Origin: Aurelia coerulea
Lineage: Eukaryota; Cnidaria; Scyphozoa; Semaeostomeae; Ulmaridae
Assembly (NCBI GenBank): GCA_039566865.1
Contig: CM076955.1
Coordinates: forward strand, 2,730,501 to 2,794,500
DNA: 64,000 nt
Reading direction: 5' to 3'
Shown: one piece after another, positions 33,951 to 45,900 of the stretch
How the letters are laid out: each line of letters begins with the position of its first letter
How positions within the stretch are numbered: the stretch's first letter is position 1
Translations under genes and position numbers: made by a program
Notes under the pieces: model-generated
Told to the model about the DNA's origin: nothing
The model's input: only the letters and a program-made list of their open reading frames with translations
Databases searched by the model: none

Positions 33951-36900
33951 AATACTAAGATATGTATAAACAGCGATAATTGTATATTTAGATGTAATTT
34001 AAACAGCGATATCATCTTTGTTATGTAGTTAAGTAATTTGTAAGTATGGTCTTAAGTACCTCGTTTTTGTAAATTTTCAAATTGAATATAAAAAAAAAAA
34101 AAAAAAAAAAAAAAAACAGCGTTTTCCGTTGCACCATACAACAACAATAACTGAGAAATCTCAATTTCATTCTTTAGCAATGCAACATCCAACGGCGTGA
34201 AGTTGTCTGCATTCACACTATAAATGTAAACATTATCAACTTGATACGTACATAAATATAAGCAGAAAAATGTGTGGAACACAGAGAAATCATTTCAAAA
34301 ATCCAATACAAAAGGCTTGCTTAAACGTTCTGCTGTCTTTGTAGTCCTTCAAATAAAGCGGCAGTGAAAGCTTCTGATGAAATTTTTCTGATGCAGCGAA
34401 ATCGAACGTTAAAGTAAGCATTGTATCCAATTTTTATAGCTTATCTAAGGGAATTCAAGATTGTTTGTTTGTAAACAAAACAGATTTAGCTCATGATATA
34501 CTTTAAAATAAACGTAGTCCTTTTTCAGTATTTATTCCCTGTGAGAAGTGATACCACGTAGTGTACGAGTACCCCCAGGAACTGGAAGAAAGACAAGGGT
34601 CACCAGAAGAGATAAGGTCAAGAGAGCTTGTTGGGGGGGGGAGGGGGTCTGAACTGCGGAGGTTATTCCAAAGGGCAGAAGTTATAAAATAAAGGAAATG
34701 GAATAGGCAAAAGTTTGTAAATAGATTTGTACAAAACAGAGATAATTCATTTCTATAAAAACATGAACTCTTTAAAATATGAACTCTTCAAAATAACTGT
34801 GCAACTTCAGATAACACATATCTTTCCAGTGCATGGTTTGAAAAGGAACTCAACGTACTTAACGGTCATTCTACAGTTAATGTTTATAGCTTGATTCTTT
34901 TCTGAACAACGGCACCTTTTATTTTTATGAAAAAATCACTCTAAGGCCACACTTACACGATACCGTTTTCGTTTTAGACCGGATAGATTTTACACCGGAT
35001 TGGCCTTCTGCTTACACGAGACCGTTTTCATTTCATATCGGATTGGCCTTCTGTTCACACGAGAACGCACCAATCCGATCCGTTTTCGCCTTTTCAAATG
35101 AAAACGCTTTGAAAGTGGCATGAAACGAATCCGATATCGTGTGAACGGTCGAATCCGGTATCAACTCAAAACGGAACCTCCTTATCAATTCTACGAGCCT
35201 CCTGTTCATCTGGAGCACTGCGCAGTTGCTGTTAAAGCAAAGGAAATCCTTCGCAACACAAGAAAAAGCGTTTCCGTGTAAACAGAACCCCAATGCGATA
35301 TGAAATGAAAACGGTGTTGTGTAAATAGAAAAATGTTTGTATCGGATTGCCACCCCCAATCCGATATGACATGAAGACGGTATCGTGTAAACGGGGCCTA
35401 AGTTTCGAAGGAAATTGAAACAGTCATAGCAGTTAGATTAATGAAGGGAAATTGCAGAATTTCAAAAGATAGTTCTAGTTTATAAATGCTATTTTAATGA
35501 GAAATACTTACTCATTGATTTTGATGTCAGGCTGCTGAAGGATCTTCCTAATCTCTTCGATATCTTGTCTCTCAATTGCATCAAACAGGGCTACGAACAA
35601 AATTTTTCAAGAGTTTTCAGACTGAAGCAAGGGTGCCTACCTTGTGGGAACTGTGTTTATTCCCAGGACTGTTTTCGTGACATAGTACACAGAGTAATTG
35701 CTGTCCTGTTAATTCGTGTATAACATAAGAAAACTTCTGAGTTTCTTTAGTTACAGTGGTTTCAAATTCTAGCGTCTGTTAGTGTTGGCCAATCAAAAAT
35801 ACAAAAGAACACAGACTTTTTCATCCTCCCAAGAGGAAATGAAGGTGAAGGTGAAGTTGCGGTTTTTAGCGCCAAGCGCTGGGATCGATCGCAGAAGTAG
35901 AATAGGTCTAATCGAGTCCGCAACCCCTTGTCATGACGCTCAAGTGGTGGGGCTTTACCTGGGATTGAACCCCTGTCCGCCTGACTGTTCTGGCTGCAAT
36001 GTCAGAGGATTTACACCACTGCGCCACAACACCTCCTACGTGCTACGTGCAGAAACTACGTGCTAAAGCTTGATCAAGTCATCGCTGTAAGGTAACAATA
36101 TTCGAGAAATTTGCTCGTGATTTCACCGCGTTTTTTTTTTTAATTTCTCGAAGAGACTTTATCAAGAAATCCCTTGTAAATTCTGAACAGCCAGGAAAAA
36201 ATATAAAGATAATTAAACATGTTGCCTATTCAATTAGATATTACACAATATCATTGCCTACATATTTTTGGGGCAATGGCTTTCAAACAGCCACTTTTTT
36301 CTGACTTACCCCGTAGAATCCGTTGCTTATATTCCAACAACCATCCTACATACTAATACAACCCCTGTGTTCATAACCCTTATGAATTAAGAGATATTAG
36401 CAATCAAAAATGCTGCGAAGGAAGTCATGTGACAAAACTTTCGCGCCAAAAGAATGCTGACGCCATCCAACTAAAACATAACAATTTTGTAACGAAGATT
36501 TCTCTACACTCAAAACACGTCCAACGAGGTGGAAGATATCAGACGAAAGAAACACCGCAACACGATGAAAAAACCACAGCAAATATTTTTTCATCGCGTT
36601 GCAGTGTTTGAGCCTGCACATTTATTCATTCATTCGTCACCGCAAGCATCTTTGGGTCCGACGATCGACGCTGGTATCGTGGCCTTTCCCTTTTCGAATT
36701 ATGACTGAATCATTGCTAAATATGATTGCATTTGAACTTCACAATCTAATTTGATAGACATACCTTCCAATGCATTTTTATGTCTTTTAAAACTCCTTGG
36801 TCTCTGGTCTCTTAAGGCTGCAAGAAATTAATACACTGACAATGATCATTGTATGAAAGAGAACATTTAAGAGCATTTTACAAGCATAAATAACAAGCTC

Positions 36901-39900
36901 ACTAGATATGAGGGATGCATAAGGACAAGGACAGATTTTGTAAGACAACAGCATGAGTTGCTTTTGTTGACACTTGAACCCAAAGCAATTCGCGATTGCA
37001 GACAAAGGAAATTCCCTCAACCAGTAATTCAAAACAAACAAAGCCGCAAAAGTTTCTCTAAAACCCAGGTAGCTAGCGCGATCGTTGTGCATTCCAGAAA
37101 TTGTTTTTAAGAGCAAACATGAGCACATATCGAAAGAAGTAAGAATATATCTACATTTCTACCTCGGGCATTTTATTTATTTATTTGGTTCAGAAGCTGA
37201 GCAATAAGTATTTTAATAACACCCAAAAAATAAGAGAATTGAATCGCCTCCGAATTGACATTTGAACCAAATAAATAAAATGCCTGAGGTAGATGTGTAG
37301 ATATATCCTTCTTCATTTGATCTATGCTCATGTTTGCTCTTAAAAACAATTTCTGGAGTGCACAATGAGCGAGCTAGCTACCTGGGTTTCAGAGAAACGT
37401 TTGCAGCTTTGTTTGTTTTTATTTATTGGTTGAGGGAATTTCCTTTGTCTGCGATCGCAAATCGCTTTGAATTCAGGTCTCAACAAAAGCAACTCATGCT
37501 ATTGTCTTACAAAATCTGTCCTTGTTGGATGCATAAGGACAAGTTTAAAATTCACTACTTATAACCCTTGAGGGCCATGAAATGCTTCAATGAGAGTGGA
37601 AAATTGATCTTTTCAAACTGACTATTTCCTTGTGTATAGATAACATAACACAAGGCCATTTTTGTTCAGTTTTCGTGATAAGTTTTTCAGACTCCTCTTT
37701 GAGAAAGTAGAAGATCAGATTAGAAGTATCTCTACTCTGAAACACTTGTTCAAACATTTCCCGGCGAAACCTAAGAAAATCCGTCTAAGAGTATATACAA
37801 CAAAGTGTTCGTCTAAGTGTTTATCCGTCTAAAACTTTCCCTGTAAAATTTGATGTTGGAGTTGACTAGATAAGAGTCCAAAGCATAGAAAAGAAATTAA
37901 AAGGCAATTTCTCAATAACTTACGTGGGAAGACTACTGCTCCACTTACTTAGGCCCACTCGGTTGTATAATGGGCAATCTCCCCTTTTCCTCAAAAGCTC
38001 ACACGCATAAACTGTTCAATCTAATGGTTCTTGATCGAAACAGGCAAAATACTGAATTTTCTGTCTTTATGACAGCTGGTAATGAGAGAGAAGATGTCAT
38101 TCCTAATTTCATATTTTTGTGCATGCGCAGGACTGGCCACAGTGGCGTCGCCACGGGGTGGACTGGGGTGGACGTGTCCACCCCAGTTTTCCTAGAGCTC
38201 GATTTTCTATTTTCTCAAAATCCGTTAAAAAACTTTGGGGGGGAGGGGGTAGCGGTAGATTTATATTGACTTGAAACTTTTATGATAACTGGTTTTCCTC
38301 TTGAAGTTGCGTTATTGAAAATTTCGAGACAAGTCTTAAATTTCAATTTCAAATCATATCTTTTCCTTCCTCGTAAATTGATATATCATGTATTTTTCTG
38401 CTTTCGTGTGCAAAAATGCCCTCTGTTACGAAGAGTGCTGCTTGCGATGATTGCTTTCCAAAAACATCGAAATAGATCATAATAATAAACAGGGCGTCTC
38501 TCACGTTTTCCGAGATTCTGAAGGGAATTTTTCTGGGGGCGACTCCCCAGACCCCCTCCAGTTTGTCCATCCCAGATTGTTTGGGCGTTTAAGGTTGAAA
38601 ATTATTGGGGGCAGCTTCTGTATCATTGTTTTGAGGTTTAGCATATATCCCCCATTCCCACTAGCTATTCTCTTGTCCAAGAACCAGGAAGAGATCAAGT
38701 GAGAAAGTGCCGCAAGCAAAGCACATGACTTCAGTTTATCAGCCGGTATGTTAGCACAATAATCGTGCAAAATATGATACCAGCATGAAACTTCGTAGAC
38801 TTATGTAATTTGACATGCTTAAAACGAAGCGAAACAGACACAAGCTGAAAAATGCCCCCAAATGCTATTTTTAGGCGGGGGTACTTGATCCCTGTCTTCT
38901 ATAGGGGCCGCCTTCGTAAGTGGTGAAGAAATTAAACGTTTTGGTTTCTACAACGAACATATATAAGTATCTTCACATGAAGTAAGAAATAATTTATGTG
39001 AGGTCAGAAATAGTGCAACTCTCCGAGGATTATCGGAATTTTCACGAAAGCTATGAAATTGGCGGCTGCTGTTTCATTTTCAAAATAGTAAGACAAAGTA
39101 GCCGACCGCTGGCTTCAGTGATCGGGCAAATTTGGTCACCTGAAGCTCATGGCTCCATCATTTCTCAACGGATTTTCACCGGGATGGTTGGAAAATTTAA
39201 TTGAATATCTGAAGAGCAGCACCATGCAAAAGTTTTGCGAGAACCTTTTGCCGTTTTGTCGCAATCTTCAGACAAACGGGGCACAATTTTTTGGGACACC
39301 CTGTATATCCCGACCAAGGGGCGAAAAGCTCAAAACTTTTTGATTAAATTGGTTTATTAGTTTTCAGGCGGGGGAGAAAGAGCTTCCTTTGCTATGAAAT
39401 ATCAATTGATTCAAATGCAGTTCGAATCACAAAAAGATGAGTTACAAAAGAACAGCATTTTCTAAATTTTGACTCTCTTTTGCGTCATAATCTCTGAAAA
39501 TGATTGTGAAATAATCTTCTTCGCCTGACAGATGCTCTGAGCAGCTGGACGTTCCGCAAAGTTTTATTGCAGTTAGAACTGTGAACTATCATTTTAAAGA
39601 CTTAATATCAGTGGATAACTTGAAAACGAAATGAGGTATCAAAAAAATGTAAACGACATTCTTTATCATTCAACTGCGCTATTCATTTGCATCAATAAAA
39701 ATTTTCGCTTCAGACCACCTTTTACTAATGAATTTTTTTGTAAACCTGCCCATAATTTGAATAATACACGCCTCCGTTATTTGTACATTGATTGCAAATT
39801 GTACCAGAGATACAATCTATGTCAGGTGACTTTTCTCTGACTTTGTAAGTTGCTTTCTTTTTAATGAATAACAGAGTGATACATGAAAAAGGGATATATG

Positions 39901-42900
39901 TTGGAAAATGTCCTGCAGCTCATTATGGATTAAAAATTTTCCGTGACCGTCTGGTCGCATGGTCGCATGGTTGGGTGGGCCCCTATAGAGGACTGGGACC
40001 AAGTACTCCCGTCTAAAAAAAGCATTTAGAGGCATTTTTCAGCTTGTGTAGCTGTTTCGGTTCGTTTTCAGCATAATAAATTTCATATGTCTGCCAAGTT
40101 TCATGCTGTTATCATATGTTGCACGATTTTGGCTAAAATTTTTGCTAACAGACGAAACTTTAATCGGTAATTTGAAATTTTATGACCACGAGAAAAATGG
40201 CACGAACTGAACTGGCGAGTGTGCTACAAAACGCGGTTCTGGTTATTCAACGTTGCTCTTTATTGCAGCTATTAACTTATTTTCTCTCCTCTCAGGGTTT
40301 CGGGTTAATTCATTGTTCTCCTGCCAGATTTAACAGTTTTCTCCGTCTAGTTACAGGTTAAAGGGGCTCCGTCGTCAAACAGTAAACAAATCCGTAAACT
40401 CGCACGTGTCACCAATTATCCATTGTTCATCTATTGTCTTCTGAAGTTTGTTTGGTGGCTTCGGTGAAGCCACCAAAAAGTGAACGTTAAAAATCCACTT
40501 ATATCCGAGCAATCGTAGAAGATATGAATATTTGGTTTGTTCCTTAGTGAAGTACAATGATTAATGTCCAAACAGCAACTTTCATTTTGAAAACAATATG
40601 AAAATCCTGTGTGATATCACCTTTCAAAAAACTGCAAAAATCATCGTTTTGTTTACATTTTGACGACGGAGCCTCTTTAACTTGGTTGTTATTCTTTCGG
40701 TCCATCAATTGTTTCCTTGATTAAAAGAGACAATAGACCTATTGTTTTGAAAAGGTAAAACAATAGATCTAAGCAGGCGACTAGATAAAATATCTTACTT
40801 GACAAACTTGTTTCAGGCTCAGCAAATGCAATTCTTTTACGGAATGGTGATCTTTGTGACAACGAAACTGAACGGTTAAACGCAGGTTTTCCAGACGTCT
40901 CAACTGGACTGTATTGAAGCTGCTTCCGGAGAACAGCCGGACTTTCAGACGGCGAGGGCAAATGATCCAAGCTATTTGCACGTCTTCGAATGCTGGAAAA
41001 GAAAAGGGGATAAGATTAATGATTTCATCAAAATCTTCAAAATCTACCAAATACAGCAAGAGCAAATTTTGTAAAACAAAACATTCAGGTTTACGAGAAG
41101 ACAAAGAGATTTGCTCTTCTGAAGAATATATTTCACACCTCTAAGTGGACTCAACCAAATCAAAATAAACAGAGAAAGCAAAACATTGTTGTCAGATGCG
41201 TTCAAGGTGTGAAATCTATTCTTGAGGCTGTCAAATCGCTTTGTCTTGAAGGGGCTCAGTCGTCAAACAGTAAACAAATCCGTAAACTCGCACTTGTCGG
41301 GGATTATCCATTGTTCATCCGTTGTTCTCTGCAGTTTGTTTGGTGGCTTCACCCAAGCCACCAAAAAGTGACTGTTAAAAATCCACTTATATCCGAGCAA
41401 TCGTAGAAGATATGAATGTTTGGTTTGTTTCTTAGTGAAGTACAAGGATTAATGCCCAAACAGCAACTTTCATTTTGAAAAAAAAATATGAAAATCCTGT
41501 GTGATATCACCTTTCAAAAAACTGCAAAAATCGTCGTTTTGTTTACATTTTGACGACGGAGCCCCTTTAAACAGAACTGTATCCTTTGTGTTACAGAATT
41601 TACCCTTGTTTTACCAAATACTCAGATATTTGATGATGGTGTGGCGCAATGGTGTAATCCTCTGACGTTGCAGCCAGAACAGTCAGGCCGACAGGATTCG
41701 ATCTCAGGTAAAGCCCCATCGATTGCGCGTCATGGCAAGGGGTCAAGGATTCGATTAGCTCTTCCCTACTTCTGTGATCCCAGCGCTTGGCACTAACAGC
41801 CGCAACTTCACCTTCACCTTCAGGTTTAATCGGCAGCAGGACCGACTTTCAGCTGTTTATCACTTGATTAAGGACTAAATATTCCCATAAATTCACTAGT
41901 CGCACAAATCGTTCGGTTCTTCATCATCAGCTTAGGGGTACAGAACCAATGCCAGTTACGCTCACAAATGTTCAAAGTTCTATCTGATTCAAAACGTAGG
42001 CCGTATGCAATGAATCGTCTGCAACAGTAGATTTCAAACAGGTCTCGAACATTTTACAATTATCGTAATGAACGCTATTGACATAAACCTGCTGGATGTT
42101 GAACTTTAAAGGTTCTACTTTGGCCGTCCTTCGTAGTGGAGAGGAGAGTCTTCACTTCGCGTACACTGGTGAATGCCATTATGAAGTTGTAGTGTTTGCA
42201 AATTTGATGGAGCATTTTAGGCCCGTTTTGAAGGGTTTTCAAAGAGCGACTTTTCACTTATTCGTTCCAGGTCGGGAGCAAAATTATCGATTTTGATTAA
42301 CTAAATTTTCACATATAAGTTTGCATGTTATCTACAAAATAAATTTCTACCGAGTGGAACGGCTTGAGGCTAACAAATTGCTAATTTTTTAACTTAAATT
42401 CAGCTAGCTATATCTCGTAGCCGCTATAAATAGGCTAAAGAAACGCCGACACAAACCATTGTTTCTTTAGCGACAACATAATGATGCCGCACGCGTCAAA
42501 GTTGTCATTTTCGATAGACCGGGACCAGCTTCTCATATGATTTTTAACTTGACCCGGACCAACTTCTAAAGTTAGTTGACGGAGCCAAGCAGATAAAATC
42601 TATAAATAAGACAAAGAAGCGCCTTCGCGGGTAATTGCTCCCCTAGTGAAAACATATGCACGCACGTGTCGAAATCATAAAATACAATGGGCTAATTTTA
42701 GACCTGCATATGCAGCTCTTGAGTTAACTATTTATCTCTGAAAAACGAAGGTCCACAGCCACACCTGCCTTTGAAGAAAATGTCTTCAAATCTGAACGAT
42801 TTAAAAGCGCGTTACACAAAGCTCAGTTTGGTATTATCCTTACTTTCTTAACTCAAACGCGATTCATTATTTTTTAGCTAATCCTAAAACCACAATCTTC

Positions 42901-45900
42901 AATGACTTATACCTTAGCAACTGTTCACTACAATAACAGATACAATCTTTGAAACAGTGACTCCTTTTCACTGAATCTAAATATAAACATTGCCCATTCA
43001 TTTAGGATTATCTCTTCCCTTATAGCGAAGGGAGGGGTAGGAAATCAAGTAAAAGTTCTTTAGACGCGACCCTGATGATTTCAAAGCTACAAAAACTGAT
43101 GAAAGAAAATGTTGATCATTCGATTCATAATGTTAAAGGGGCTCCGTCGTCAAAATGTAAACAAAACGATGATTTTGCAGTTTTTTGAAAGGTGATATCA
43201 CACAGGATTTTCGTATTTTTTTCAAAATGAAAGTTGCTGTTTGGGCATAAATCCTTGTACTTCACTGAGGAACAAACCAAACATTCATATCTTCTACGAT
43301 TGCTCGGAAATAAGTGGATTTTTAATGGTCGCTTTTTGGTGGCTTGGGTGAAGCCACCAAACAAACTGCAGAGAACAATGGATGAACAATGGATAATCCC
43401 CGACACATGCGACTTTACGGATTTGTTTACTGTTTGACGACGGAGCCCCATTAAGACTTTTTTGAATCCCCAGAAAGATTTACATGTTTGACGTTCAGCG
43501 TAAAAATGTCTTTCAAACGCCAAAACAGTAAATTTGTTCTTTGAGAGATCTCTGACATAAAATTTAGCTATCAAAGCCTATTCAAAAATTAATAAACAAA
43601 TAACTAAATAAATGAATAAATGAGTAAATAAATAAATTATGCTATAATAATGTCCCAAAGTTTCTTAGTAATTCGTAAATGTAGAGTGGTTGCATATCAT
43701 GAATTTTGGGTGACAAAATGTTCAAATTAACTACAGTAAATCCCCTCATATAAGAACCTACTTTTTTCAGAGCCGGGCTGAAAAAGGTTCTTATTTCAAA
43801 GGTACCAATACTAATTTCGAGGTATAGGTTCTTATTTGAAGAATGCCTTGTGTAGGCCGTTTTAAAATCTTCACCAAAGATGTTCAGCCCTGTTATTTGT
43901 TTTTGCACTACCTATTAACCAATTCCGAGCTTAGAAACAGCAGGGGAGGAGATTCAAACTTTAACAGCCAACTGGGACAAAATGAACTTAATAACGACAA
44001 TCCAAAATCAAGTTTTCAACCCTCACAATAAGAACATATTTTTCATCAAACTGAAACAGGTTCTAAAGTACAAGGTGCATGCCAAATGTAGGAAAAGCAG
44101 CCTCTAGGTTCATATCTTTGTAGGTTCTTGTGTGCGGAGATTTACTTCAGTTTTCAAATGAAAAAGTATAGATTCCTTCCTCGCCCTTTTTGAAGCTTAA
44201 TCCATGGTACTCCAACCTTAATAGGAAGACTTTTTATCAAAAATACACCCATTTTCAATTTATGTTAACAGTGGTAACGGAAAATTGCAACCTTCCCCAC
44301 TCCGAAGTAACCTCCACGAATTTCAACAGCATTTGTTTTCGACTGTCACAATATTTGCCAACATGAGAATTTTACGTAGTACCATGGGTAGTTAGACACA
44401 GCTGGTCCCCCTCCGCAGATACATATTATCCAGCGCTCCTCCATAGAAGCACACCAGCAGTGTCTAACTACCCATGGTAGTACCAAAACGAAAATATTCA
44501 CCCTTGTCCCTTAAATTAATCAGTTGGCTCTCCAATATACGTCAAAGATCAGTTTGATGATAGAGCATTTACGTAATTAAGATGTCGTGGTTTATTTAGG
44601 CTTATTACAGACTTGAAATCTTATCTGGGGTTAGCCAAGTTATACAAAGATTTGAAAAGAAAAGAACCTGGAAATCTCTTTGTGTGATCTCCAAGGAGAT
44701 GTACCAAACAGCAGCAACATTTTTTCCATTTTGTGTAGTGTTTGTACAGGGTGTCTTGAATAGTAGACCCGGGGGGGGGGGGGGGGGGGGGTACTCCCAT
44801 TATGGCCTAACAGGGGGTCCAGTCGGCTTGAGGGTCTTACGAAATGGCTACCAAATGGCCCTATTTGTCAAACTCCTGCTACCAATTGGGGGTTCTCCAA
44901 GATTCTTGGCCAGTTATAAGATTCCAACTCAGTAGGCTCCTCCGCATGGCAATATGGTCGTTGCAGCAATGGTTATCATTGAATTAAGAAGTTTTCTTGC
45001 TTTGTTCAATCAGTTTTACAATAGAAAATTTTGTAAAAAACTACAGAAAATTTTCACTACTAGATGCCACCAAATGGCCCAATTTTAGGTCCACGAACTA
45101 CCATTTGGGGGTTTCTGTAAAAAGATACTATACCATTTGAGGGTATTTTTCAATATTTTCGCTTTGGCCCTCTTTAACCCTGACTGGACCCCCCAGTCAG
45201 GCCACAATGGGAGTACCCCCCCCCCCGGGATAGTAGATCTGGCATACTAGAAATTTCAAGATATTTTTGGGCGTTTCACCTATTTGAGAAAATTTTCTCG
45301 TTGAGACGCCTAGTGCTAGTTGAGTTGTTCTTTCCCTTTCTTTTGCTGTATCTTTTATCTTTAATGTAAGCATGGGTGGGTAGACACTGCTGGTGTGCTC
45401 TTATGGAGGAGCGCTGCAACTAATATGTAGACTGCGGCGCAATAATTTCTTTAATTCTGCGGAAGAGATAACGAACTCCTCCATAGAAGTAAATAATGCT
45501 TTTCTCCGCAAAAGAACAAAGCTATGGGAATGAAGCAAAACTGTGGGGCCTAACCACCCATAAAGTAAGTGGCTGCCTTAGCTGGAACTCGATTACATCA
45601 CGTCCTTTCCAGCTATGGCAGCCATAAAACATTATATTTAGTTGTAGTTAAGTTGTTTTTATTTGTGATAATAAAAAAGAAAATGTATCACTGAATGATA
45701 CAGAAAATTGACATGCATTCATTTGTTTGGCAACAACTCTGTGAACGAAACAGCATATCTGCAAATCTTTAATCAAAGGACCTTAGAAGTGACTCACGGG
45801 CTTAATGATTTTTAGTGTGAAATTTTCCAAATTATGCCATGAGAATGCAAAGGAAGATCAGTGCAATTTTATTGCACCTTCCTCGAAATATGAGTAAATA

